In this document: in pieces, positions 20,568 through 31,568 of the stretch | Numbering within the stretch: position 1 is the first letter of the stretch | Layout of the letters: each line of letters begins with the position of its first letter | Assembly (NCBI GenBank): GCA_047495785.1 | Contig: JBLDXI010000015.1 | Location: forward strand, 1,426,001 to 1,490,000 | Length of the DNA stretch: 64,000 bases | Reading direction: 5' to 3' | From: Lepidodermella squamata | Lineage: Eukaryota; Gastrotricha | Translations under genes and position numbers: made by a program | Notes under the pieces: model-generated | The model's database searches: none | Told to the model about the DNA's origin: nothing | The model's input: the letters and a program-made list of their open reading frames with translations, nothing else

Positions 20568-21141
20568 TTATCGCGGGTTGGTGGCATCATCGTCACCTTT
20601 ATTCTTGCGGCTAATAACACTCGCAACACATTTGCCACGCTTGCAATACGTGTTTTTTCCGCACATGTTGTTACAGGCATCTTTGATGGCAATCCTGAGA
20701 GAACGGCCTCGGTTATTCTTTGCTTCACATTCGCCTTTCACGCAGCGCTCTTCAGTTTTGCACCCCTTTCGGCATCCTGCAGCAATATCTTCACGGCGCT
20801 TCTCCGTCTCCTCTTCAGCTTTCAAAACAAAATTTGGAGTTTTGTTGGATTCTTTAGGGTTAAGCTTAACTTACAACACCAGCATATGTCCCGGTAGTTG
20901 ATGCAAGGATCTAGACAGGATCCCTTTTTAGCTTGAGGAAAGTGACATCGTAATGACTCGTAAAATCTTGAATGCAAAACTTACGGATTGCAGAGGGGCA
21001 CAAACAATTATCAGGTTTGAACAAGTTGGAACAAGGTGCTTTGCATGCTGACGGCTCATCATGGTCTCTTGCTTCACCGACACAAGCATGTCCTATAATC
21101 GCTGCAGCGATAAGGAGGTAACCTTGCTTGAAAGATTCCAT
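20568..21141 (-). CDS. Cys-rich secreted protein B, paralogue of A
   Basis: Three exons (21141-20985, 20931-20875, 20818-20568) total 154 residues with phase-1 junctions. The signal peptide is followed by ACKAPC...NCLCP (exon 1), GSCLDPCINYRDICWC (exon 2), and an exon 3 with two GC-x2-GC-like repeats: GCRKGCKTEERC and ACNNMCGKNTYC, each closed by a further Cys. The exon plan, intron phases and Cys spacing C-x3-C...C-x6-C-x-C match gene A, while other residues differ widely. The C-terminus is Lys/Asp rich. The second intron acceptor was set at CTCAAG (20932) because only that choice keeps the Cys frame. Function is unknown. Confidence 0.65.
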
Positions 21142-21287
21142 TTTCCGATCTCACCGAGACGTGATTCCTTCTAAAAGAACACTGCTTTGATTTTTCATTT
21201 ATTATTCACGGCACGGATAAAGTCTAGACTGAATGTCGTTAAAATTTATTTAGTCAATCACTGGCGTGTTTGAAAAAAACTTTGGCC

Positions 21288-24200
21288 TCAACTCAAGTTA
21301 TAAATGCGTTTCGTGTAATACACTTCGCCATATGGCATCCTATAGGATTGAGCTTGTTGTTCCTGGTCCTGATTCCGCCGGTAAACAACAGGCGGAAGTT
21401 CTTCACACGGTATCCTCATAAGTTGGCAAACTCGCGTAAACACGTTATGAGTGAACCCGGAGCAGGGTGTCTGCACCTCGAGGAGGCACTTGTTACGGCA
21501 GGCGTAGAAGTTATGATCGGTGTAAGTTGTGCCGTAATTATTCGGTGTGCATCGAGCAGGGACTGATTGAAATATCGAAACAATGTTAACATTCGCACCA
21601 GCCGCCCATAGCTCCTTCTCATTTATTGTTTTCATAGTCGAAACTTGTCGCTTTGTCGTGCCAGTTTGCATCGCAACTTCTTTCCGTACAATCTCGCCCC
21701 AAGATTCATCGTCCAGGGCTGGTGGTGGAGTGCGGGGAAGCGTATCTTTCGGCTGTTCGCATGACGACCGGCAAGACGCTAGTGTTTTGAAATTGTTAGC
21801 AGTTCCGCCACAGCCGCGGTACATAAACATTTGGCAGACTTTCAGATAAGGATCGTAGTAAAACCGCCACTCGTTGGAGCCCTCGCAAAAATAGCCCGGG
21901 TCTCTGCCTTCTCCGCATCGTGGCTCTACAACGAAGTACAAGTCAGCTTGGGACCTTCAGCAATCGAAAATATTACCTTGAGAAGACTTCTTTGGAGGAA
22001 AGAAAGTGTAGTGAACGTTTGACGGATTTTCCTCAATATTGTCCTGCATCATGCTACCAGGTCTGCTGAAAATCGGAAATCTCGTAGAGGGATTACCCCA
22101 ACTTGGCAGCGGATCGGTTTCTTGTTTCTACGTAGACAAATTTCAACAGTCTTCAGGAGTTCCAATACCTATTATAAATCTTCTTACCACCGGGATAAAG
22201 GCATTGGCGTTTTCGCCAGAAATCTTGTTGTTGCCTTTAACTTGCTCTTCAGTTGTCAGGGCCGTCGTTGCCGGTGGACGGGTAGAAGTTGGGGGATTGA
22301 ACTGAGTTTAACGGATTAAAAAAAGTTTAATTAAAAGGAAAAAAAACTGACTGTGGTAATCGCTGGCAGCGTAGTAGTAGTAGTACTCCTCCGCTGAGGG
22401 GTAACCCGACTAGTTGTGGTAGTCGGAGTAGTCGTGGAAGTTGTAGGAACAGTAGTAGTTGTCGTAGTTCTCCTTCTTGTCGAGGGCTATTTGCAGAGAG
22501 CTTAATTTAACCCAATTTATTATAAAGTTATAATTAAAGACCCGCGTTGTCGAGGTCTGGGTTGTTGTAGTTGGTTCCGTCGTGGTACTTGCAGTGGTTG
22601 TCGTGCTAGTCGTGCTATCAGACGTTGTAGTTGTAGGGGTTGCCGTTGCCGTTGTCGTTGTCGTCGTAGTGGTGGTTCTCTAGTGGTGAAATCGTCTTAG
22701 AAAAGGCAGAATCAAACCACTTCAAGAATCGCTTACTCGTGGACGCAAGCTTCCTTGCGAAATAGTGATGATCTGTAGCCCATCGGTCCTGGGCACTTCT
22801 GGTGTAGTCGCGGTAGTTTGTAACCGCTCTGGTGTAGTAGTTGTGGTTGTAGTAGTAGTTGTGGTAGTTGCAGCGGGTGTAGTTGTCGAAGTTGATGTCC
22901 TCGTATTGACCTTTAGAGAATATGAAGCGTATTAAATGCGGCTTCGGTTTTATAGTCCTACCCGTCTGGAGGAGGTCAAAATAAGAAAAGTAGAATCAGG
23001 TATTGACGGCATTGATTCCGTTTCGATTTTGGTTTCAAGCGTAGTCGTAGCATCTGTTACTGCCGTCGTGTTTGGCCGAAGCTGAGTAGACCTCTGAGTC
23101 GTAATCTTTTGGAATATAATTCATAGTATTCAGCTGTTAACGATTTTCAAGAGCTTACCCTCACTCTTCTAGCTGTAGTCGGCGGAACCGATGAAGCCGG
23201 GACCGTAGTTGTGGGTGTAGTTGCGGCAGCCGTGGTTGATCGAGTGATAAGCTGGTTAAAATGGAATTTCATAAAATTTCCTCCGAAATAGTTTTTACGA
23301 AATACTAACCCGCCTGGTCCGAACATTCGTAGGAACAATGGTTACAGGAGCTTCAACATCAGCGACAACGGATTGCATCTAATTTTTGAAGCACTAAATT
23401 AGATTCAGTTGATTACAATCCGAACGATAAATTACGCTGCTCAAGGTGGTTTGCGGGGTCGTGCTTGGCTTTGAGGCGACGTAGGCCATGAGCCTCGAAA
23501 AGAGAGCAGCTAGTTCTGCAGGGCTGATTGTTGATCGAGATTGATCCTAATCCAAATTGCTCAAGACTATTTGGTTCTAAGTAAATATTTTCTATACATT
23601 GTCAGGCGGGCTAAATTTCAGGATCTCTGGGGTGACTATCGGTTCAGCTGTTGTTGCGGGGAGGGCTGTCGTTGTTGTTGGCGTTGTTGCCGTAGTCACC
23701 TATTGAAATTGTAAAAAAATTTAAAACGATTGGTAAAATGAATTCTCACCCTTCTTGTCCTTGTTCTAGCAGAGGGTGTTATAACTGTCGTTGGAGCTTC
23801 TGTTGTCGGGGCAGCTGTTGTTGGCTGTGTTAAGGGTGCTGTAGTTGTTCGGTATCTAGCAGTTGTAGTCCTCTGAAACATACTTTTAATAACAAAGAGG
23901 CAAATAATTAATTTCAGTTCTACCATTCTAATAATTCTCTTGGTTGTTGGTTCTTCTGTGGCTGATGGCGCTGCAGTTGTTGTCTTTATTGGAATGATTT
24001 CTCGCTAGTTTGTGATAAAAAAATAACGGCTTAAATTGACACCAAAGAACGGACTACCTGCTCAATAGTCGGCTCTGTCGTGGTTGTTCTCGTAACTAGC
24101 TTTGCTCGAGAACAAGCTCGGTTACACTCAATAGGGCTCATGAATCGGTTTTCATTTCCACCAGAACCGGACCAAAAGAACAGCTGACAGTTTCGAGTGG

Positions 24201-25113
24201 TAGCATTGAAGAAAAATCTCGGAATGCTTGGATCAGGCTCCGTCCCTGGATCAGCTGGCTGGAAGCATGGATCTGAAAGAGGAATCACGCTTTTCCTGCA
24301 TTACTAATTTCAACCCCAATTAAACCTGAGGAAAGCGTGGCGGGGACGGCAGTGGCCGGTGCAGTCGTGCTCTAAATTGAAAACATGTAATAAAACGTAA
24401 AAGGGTGACAAAAATTAGTTTATAAAAACCTTCGAGACGCGACCTCGGGTCGAAGCTGCTATCGACCATATAATTCCTGGCGACCTAGTGACGGAGTCGA
24501 AATCTGGTATTTCGATTATATCATTCTATCGGAACAAGTTTCGCGAAATTTCATTAAAAATGCTGAAAGTTCTAGCATTACATCGCTGTGATCGTTGTCA
24601 TAGTCACTGTCTGGATCGTCCGGCATAACACGACGCGTAGTAGGTTTCGGTGGTATGTACTGAAAATTAAACGACCCGTCCAGATTTTTCTAGGTCGATT
24701 GAGCAAAACTCACTGCGTAAGTTACGGCAGCCTTAGTCGAGGGTAAATTTCCATCTGGGAAGCACATCTTTTCGCATTCCTCTCTGGTTTCAAATCTGTT
24801 CGTATTCCCTCCAGATCCAGTCCATGTGAATGCTTGGCAGGCTGATGTGCGGATGTTAAAAAAATACCGGATGTCGAGATCGGCGTAACTTCCGTTGCCT
24901 TGATCTCTCGGAAACATGCAGATATTCGCTAAGATAAAAAGGAGCCATTTTCGAATTTTTTTCGTGGGATAGGATTTTCATACCAATGTTCGGTGGGTAT
25001 GTTGGCACCTGCGATACTTCAAAAACTATGTCACATGACGCTCCCTGAAAATTGGCAACGGACACAACGAGGAGCGTGACAAAAGCGTGCGGATAACTAA
25101 AAGCTGGTGTCAT
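21288..25113 (-). CDS. Secreted Kunitz-mucin-Kunitz-PAN protein
   Basis: Many-exon gene. Exons placed in phase: 25113-24984 (signal peptide), 24928-24714 (Kunitz 1), 24659-24582, 24525-24430, 24371-24326, 24272-24058 (Kunitz 2); then a Thr/Pro-rich series of short exons between about 24010 and 22340; then 22301-22188, 22127-21977 and 21925-21288 (Kunitz 3 and a PAN-like C-terminus). Kunitz 3 has all six Cys (ending in YRGCGGTANNF and two C-terminal Cys). Kunitz 1 and 2 lack the second and fourth Cys and have SGSGGN in place of GCGGN, so the C14-C38 bridge is missing. Kunitz domains inhibit serine proteases or block channels, and loss of that bridge usually changes specificity. The Thr/Pro part should be heavily O-glycosylated. 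The middle exons are not fully resolved. Confidence 0.7.
22340..24010 (-). repeat. Thr/Pro-rich mucin exons of the Kunitz gene
   Basis: A run of short exons (roughly 60-130 bp) separated by introns of about 50 bp. Each codes for Thr-rich repeats such as TTTAPLTQPTTAAPTTEAPT (23863-23755 region) and KTTTAAPSATEEPTT (24004-23935 region). On the plus strand this shows as repeated GTAGT and GTTGT triplets. The repetitive exon-intron units suggest growth by exon duplication. Exact borders are uncertain because the repeats offer many alternative splice sites. Confidence 0.6.
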
Positions 25114-26078
25114 TTGCGGTCATCAGCAGTTAAACTAGCACGAATAATTCATGATGTGCTTACGTAGAATGCTATAATTGTTTTTAAATTGCAAGACCCT
25201 CCCGAGAGCGTAATTTTTTACGACGGCATGTTTTACTACCTGCTTCTCATGTTGTTGTGCACTCGGCAGCTAAAAAGATGACCATGCGCCGAGGATAGAT
25301 AACGTTGAGCCATTTGTAAATATGTCATTGCCGCACGTGGGTTAAGCAGTTTTATGTGTGGCGTGTGTATGTGTATGTGGTGGAAGTCATTTTTCAAATA
25401 ATAAATAACTGACACGGCTATTAGGATTTCTTTTGGAAGAAACAAAAAAAAAAGCAATAACAACATTGAAATTTTAATCTCTCCGTTTTTTGTAACGCAC
25501 ACGTAGCTTTGCGAAAGACGAAACCGCAAAGCGGCAGATGACAGGTGTCAGCACGAAGAAACCGCAGGTAATTGGTATAATTATACACGATCAAAGAGAC
25601 TGACATGCTGGCACAAGTCTAAAAGTATCTCAAAGGTTCCACAAAGCACAAAGGCTTCAAGTGCCGGTCATATTTGAGTATATTGCAAACATTATACATT
25701 CTGCCACTTCTATATAAGATGATCACCTCTCTTCAATCCATCAAAATTCACCCTCTTCAATCGTGGTAGCATCGGCAGAGTATTTGCCAACCAGTGAGTG
25801 ACAAGGCCTTCATTTATAGGTTAAAATGTTATTAGGCCGATGCCGAGTGTCAGTTGGGGTTTGCTTAAAACTTTCTCCGCGTGCAAAAAGTAGCAAAGCT
25901 ATTTATAACTGCTTATTACTTCATTACGTACTGTAAAACCTGTTATCTCGAAGGCTCACGGTGCCATTCGACATTCGACCCGTTCTTCCAGAGAGATTCG
26001 AGATAGAGACAGACATAAATAACAGGAAATCACCCCTGGGTCTATTTTAAAGCGTTTATTTCATCACCCCAATACATT
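25114..26078. other. Upstream of the Kunitz gene; orphan TATA promoter on plus strand
   Basis: No coding gene is supported. On the plus strand a TATATAAG box at 25711-25718 is followed by a plausible transcribed leader and a GTGAGT donor at 25794-25799, like the first exon of a gene whose body I could not find. Near 25934 and 25990 there is a partial inverted pair (CTGTTATCTCGAA and TTCGAGATAGAGACAG). Confidence 0.35.
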
Positions 26079-26182
26079 TTATTGAACATTAGCGCAAGAC
26101 GTGAAATATTCGTCATACCAGTAATTACCCAAGTCGCGAGCCACGTTGTCGGCCTTAAATGCGCTAGGATAAGCCGCGTGAC
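26079..26182 (-). CDS. Probable last exon of an unidentified gene
   Basis: On the minus strand a strong acceptor (CTTTATTTCAG) opens an exon of 104 bases ending in a stop, with AATAAA overlapping the stop region. The translation ends DEYFTSCANVQ and contains NVARDLGNYWY. A 28-bp exon directly upstream (after TTTACCTCCCTGTAG, about 26265-26238) would join in phase. No start or further exons could be fixed and I do not recognise the product. Confidence 0.3.
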
Positions 26183-26942
26183 CTGAAATAAAGTATTCAA
26201 GTAGGATTACGCAACGTGGGAGTTGTCGATTACGAGCGGCTTCAGCTTCTCGCTGAGAGCGCTACAGGGAGGTAAACAACACGATTAGCCACGATTCTCC
26301 TCTGTAAGTCACATCTCGGCTGGTGAAGACCATATTGAAGCAACACTGGAGAAGAGAAATTTACGTCAGCGGGCTATCCGAAATTGCCCCATCCTTGCTA
26401 AAACCTTATTTTACACCATCGTCTACCAATGAAGCCAAAAAACTTCTTAATTTTCTTCTTCATGATTTATTTTTGCAATACCGTTAGATCTCTCAGCAAT
26501 TGTTGTAGTTAACCCAAAACGAAAAAAGGATAAACGAAATTGATCCGAAAAGAAAACAAAATAATTAAAGCAAGTTGTGCAGCAACGTGTATAAAGAAGC
26601 TTCACCACAGAAAATGGCATGTTGATAAAATGATAGTAAAATAAAATGATTGGCAAACATCACACCAAATAGACTCAGATGCACTCATAATTTCAAAAAT
26701 AACTTTCAGACCGTGATAAAAAATATACATTTCAAACCATCAAAGCACGTCGAACAGCAGAGGCTAGAAAGAGTTTGTGAAGGGGGAAAACTGGCACATA
26801 GATTTAGTAAAGTAGTCACGAAACTAGAAGGGAAGCACAACAGTAATATCTAATCTCGGAAGTTTGCGCTAGAATGCTGTACAACGGCACCACAATACAG
26901 GAATTATCAGAAGAAATAATCAAAACAAATCAGCGGAATGCT
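26183..26942. other. Intergenic 3' of the first DAGL gene
   Basis: Possible upstream exons of the minus-strand fragment lie at about 26238-26360. Otherwise the stretch is AT-rich with no supported gene. Confidence 0.35.
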
Positions 26943-29900
26943 TCATTCCCCAACCACCGCCTCGGGTTTCACGGTCAGGTTACGCTGTTCTGCCAGCATT
27001 TCTAGAGCGTCCAGAAACCCGTTCGGCATATGATCGGCTAGCATACGAGGGGACACAATGACATGGTCGTAGATGGACCGACAAGTTCGCACAATTTTCA
27101 GCTCGACATAGCCCTTTTCCTTCGAATTAGACGGCGCGTGCCACTGCCTAACAATGTGATAGATCGATCCGGGCAGTTGCAACGGCTGGTGGTGCACGCG
27201 GATCCCTAAACGGTGAGCTTTTTCGTGAGCACTAGTTTCTCTACTCAGCATTTCAGTTTCAGAATTCGCGCCAGCTTCTACCGTAATCCCGGCATCTAAC
27301 GGCTGATGCTCCTCGGCATCTGGCGACGCAGAATCCGGCGTTATCGAGTCGTCGAAGTTAATACACACAGAATTACGCATAGTTTTAATTGTTGAGAAGT
27401 CTATTTTGTTACTGGTATCACTTGAGTTATTTTTCACGGTAGACGCCGAACAACATGAAGCTGCGTTACCTATAACTGCCCATTTTGTTTGGTTGCATGA
27501 TCTCAGTACGTTAACAATATCAGTGCGTAGAGCTTCGATTTGGCGTAGGCCAATGCGCGGCACTACGTCTTTGCCTAGAATTACGCTGGTCACAAAGTTT
27601 TGCGTGTATCTCGCCGCCGAAACGCCTAAAAGGCCGCCTGGTGGCGAAAATGCGTAGACAAGTAAATCAGGGTGACTAGGTTTTAGTAGAATTCCGAGTA
27701 AACTGGCAACCCCTGCGCCGAGGGAGTGCCCTACAAAAACTAGGCCGAATTTCGAGGAAGTTCCGTACAACTCCTCAGCACGATCGAAGGCTCTCTCGAG
27801 TATTTTTTCATTCAGCAAACGATCACGTAACGCGATCGAAGCTGCCAGCATGCCTTTGTGAGCTACCCAAGAGTCGGAGGGCTCGTCAAACGCCTGTAAT
27901 ATCGGAATCTGAGCACTGTCTGCGTTCAAATCCGTTACAACGTCTGACAACGATAGAGTACCCCTTACTGAAACGACTACAGCTTTCAGCTTAGCATCGA
28001 GAAGTACTATGAAAGCAGTTTCGCCGATTCCGGACTCAAAATCTGCATATACTAGATCGGTTTCGGCAATCTCGGTCTGGCGAAAAACTGCCTGGGTGTT
28101 GAGTTTACACGGGTTATCATGCAAAATCTCGGCGTTCAACGTGGATTCAGACCTACGGCAACACCTGCACGACGACAACGGGCCTGTGATGGCGAAACCA
28201 GGGTGTTTCAACACGTAAAACGGCCAACCAGTTGCGGAATGGGCGAATTTGAAAACTCTCAATAATCTCAACACCAATTCAGAATCGGCTAGATTTCTCT
28301 CTGGGTGTAACATTGTTAAGGCGGGTAGGCGGTGATGCTCCTCCTCCGTATCTTCTTGGCTCTCCAGGGCAACAGGAATGCCGGAAAGCACTTTGATGCG
28401 ATGAGTCACGCTTTGTCGAATCACCCGTTTCTGCGCCCGTCTCAGCAAAATGAGACCAACTATTATGTCTGACATGACTAGATCAGCATCACCAAATAGT
28501 TCCCCGAAAATTTTGGCAACCTCAAGGAAAGTCGCTTGCTGTGTCCGGCGTTCAGAGCCAAGACAGCAGAATAATAGGTTAAATTGTTTGTACCACGTTT
28601 TTGTGTAGTCCTCTTTTGCCTGGCGCGCTTTAAGCAGGCGCCGTTTTGTATGTGAGATTTTTATGCGTTCCTGGTGTTGTTGGTCCGTTCCTGCTGATTG
28701 TTGTTGTTGCAATGGGGACATGTTCACAGTGGCAGCTGAGGCTGCTCCAACGGCTTTTTGAAGCCGATACCACTGACCACCTTGGTTCAATTATGATTTT
28801 GGATCTTCTGATGATAAGTTTAGTAATTTTACCTGAAAAGTCGTATGAACAGACAGCGATTAACGGTAAAAGAACAACCACGACATTTTCACAGATTGCG
28901 ATAGCTGAAATTCAAAGGATCGAGTTAAAACTGAGATAGGATTTGAAAGTAAAGACTCACCTAATAAAATTGTTGAAGTGGTCGAGTTTCGTACACATGG
29001 ACAACCGTACCACCAAACGTACGTGAAAGCAACATAGCAGATTTCAGCCGAAATGAAAACTGGAAGAAAAATTGCGAATTAAAATAGAGCATGCAAATTA
29101 GAGCATACTTCGATATTTAGAATAAGCTATCGAAAAACTCGGTTGAGAATAACTGAATTGCGAATTTTACTATAATTACGTTTTGAAAACATCGAAAGAC
29201 CAACCAATGATATACTTCTAGCTCAACACAACCGGATCCATTGCTATGACTTGAAAATGATAATAAGAGCCTTTTCACTACACTTTCCGACATTTAAAGA
29301 GCTCAGATCCGGTACAATGGTTCGACCCGATCTGCAAAGACTGGTACGATCGGTACAACTTCGCCCGCATGCTGAGCAATGACGAGAATAAGTCGATCGC
29401 ATAACTGATCGAATGCAACGCAGCGCCCAGATCGATCGCGGCGCACATGAGACGCGAAACTGGCAAGAAGGCGAGGCCGAAAACGGTTAGTAACATGCGA
29501 CAAGCTGTGAACAGAACACCCGACGAAGTGACTGTGACCCTCAAGCAGGTGCGCGACGATGTTGGCGTGGTTCCTCTTGACGCGCCGGATGGCAAAATCA
29601 ACTCGCTACTCGTTCCATGATTGATGACGTCAAGCGCTTCAAGCCTACCCCGATTTTACTCGACACCACATTCAAAACTAACGTCGAAAACTATAAGGTG
29701 AGTCTAATTTATATCAAAATTGGTTATTATTCGGCTTTTTGATTAAAGGTCATCAAAGTCGTTTATCGGTGCCCATAAACAGCCAGCAATCCCGTTGCTG
29801 CTTGCGGACGAACGGAAAGCGAATCTTCCAGTTGTGCTGGAAGAACTTAAGAAGATCTACCAGCCGGATTTCTTCTTTGTCGACAAGGATTTCGATCAGC

Positions 29901-31041
29901 TCGAACTTCTATTCCATTTAAATTCTCTTTAAATTATCAAAATTCGCCGACTTGAAATGCACTTCACGTGCTCTCAGAGATTACTTGATGCTCTATCCTG
30001 GTTTCCAGGAAACGATGGACCGTAACGAAACGGCTGATGCTAGCAAGGCCCGTTCCGTGATTAAACCAGTGGAAAGTGTTGTGGAGTCGATGGGCTCGAT
30101 CGTGAGAAAGCCACAGTGTCAAACTACGTTCAATCTTTACGATCTAGCAGCTTAAGCTTAAGCTAGGAAGCTAGAAACCATTCGATGGAATGGTACAGGA
30201 AGCCAATGCCTTGATATGAAACGTTAAATCTATCATTGCATTGCTACAAACACTGACGAAACATCGAAAATCAAGCTAACATCGAAAGTCATTACTCGTA
30301 TTTCCGTAGCTAACGTATTGGATAGCTTGGAAAATCTGGATTTCATTCTAAATTGAACTCAAATTTAGGCTTGTAAGAAAAATGTCCGAAAACTATCTAC
30401 CATTTCTGTCAATTTTGATTGTTTCCTGAACCAAAATATTCTACGTCATATCTGCAAGTTTTCCAGCTCTGAAGGACTTCAGGGAGAAAATAGCGTAATT
30501 CGATCATTTTGTGTGTTTTCCATAATAGGAGCGCAATTATGGTAAAAAATTATGAAAATTTACCATATCTTGTGCCAAGGAAAGGAACAACGCGCATCCG
30601 CGGAACAGCATTCATAATGGTACCCTGGTTGCTGTAGAAGGCAATCGCGAGCTCGAGGAGGAACGCGCCCGTGAGAACAAGGGCGCACAGCGAGATCAAC
30701 ACCGGAAACGTATAGACGGGGCATATCGCATCAGCCGAGGAGGTATTAGAGTTGAAACTCGTCAGGTCGAAAACGGAAGACAACGTTGATTGTTTTGTCG
30801 CATTACTTGAGCTTCTGACGTCAGGCAAACAGCTCTGCCTCGAGCTAACCAGGTAAAGACCAGTCGCGATTGAAAAACTGAACAAACTGAAAATTTGTGA
30901 AAATATAGCATTTTTTGGGAAAATAATTGGAAATTTTTTAGCTTACCATGCTGCGTGGACTATGACGAAAAAGCAAGCCGGAATGAGCAAGTCATCGCTT
31001 CCGAACGACCAACGGCGATGACACAGCTTCAAAGACGGCAT
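26943..31041 (-). CDS. sn1-specific diacylglycerol lipase, copy 1
   Basis: Five exons (31041-30947, 30886-30564, 29059-28961, 28904-28833, 28780-26943) sum to 808 residues. The N-terminus HRRWSFGSDDLLIPA is the DAGL start signature, followed by about four membrane spans. A cytosolic Cys-rich patch (LLFCCLG) leads into the alpha/beta-hydrolase domain: VSVRGTLSLSDVVTDLN, the nucleophile elbow GHSLGAG, GKDVVPRIGL with the catalytic Asp, and SPRMLADHMPN with the catalytic His. The triad is complete. DAGLs release 2-arachidonoylglycerol from diacylglycerol at the plasma membrane. A long low-complexity insert separates Asp and His, where regulatory loops sit in animal DAGLs. The entire lipase domain is one 1.84 kb exon, unlike the neighbouring paralogue. 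The 1.5 kb intron 2 holds a dead Mutator-like transposase. Confidence 0.9.
29275..30150 (+). pseudogene. Decayed Mutator-like (MULE) transposase
   Basis: Inside intron 2 of DAGL copy 1, on the opposite strand. Pieces in different frames read WYDRYNFARMLSNDENKS, then IAAHMRRETGKKARPKT, then ILLDTTFKTNVENYK (first catalytic Asp block of MULE transposases), then IPLLLADERKANLPVVLEEL and FFVDKDFDQLELL (second Asp block). Stops and shifts separate them, so the gene is dead. A possible intron (GTGAGT to TTAAAG, 29698-29747) sits between the two Asp blocks. It shows that autonomous MULEs once existed in this genome. Confidence 0.7.
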
Positions 31042-31568
31042 GCACCACACAGAACCACTGACTAGAAAATTCTTAAAAAAGATCCTAAAAAATTGCACAA
31101 ATAATTAAAATAGGATTTTAATAATTCAGCATAAAATAATATAGGCACAGCGCTTGAATCAGCTGGGATGCATAAATTTCGATGGAATATTCAAATGTTA
31201 GTGAAACAGCACACCGGAAACTGGTTTTTGGTCTTAATAGTAATACAAAAACACTCTCAGCAGGCAGTTTTTAAAAGAGGTTATCATGTATTAAAGCGCA
31301 ACACAATATTTTGTCATGTACCGACCGATTTCAAGCACAACCAATGCGTCAGTGCTTAAAAAATAGCTGCGATAAGCGGTATAAAATAGGAAGCAGATTC
31401 TTTTCACCTCGAAAAATATGCGTAAATTTCTACAACAAACAGGCAAGATCTCTCTCCCACTCAGCAGTTTCAACAAAAAAATAAGATTTTTTTCTAGTTA
31501 ATATATCACTCGAAGCTGCATAAAATAATATTGAATGAGGTTAAAAAATTCGAGAATAATTTTGTAAT
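31042..31568. other. Spacer between the two DAGL genes
   Basis: AT-rich spacer between the start of DAGL copy 1 and the stop of copy 2, both on the minus strand. It must hold the promoter of copy 1 and the poly(A) site of copy 2. I see no other gene. Confidence 0.4.
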
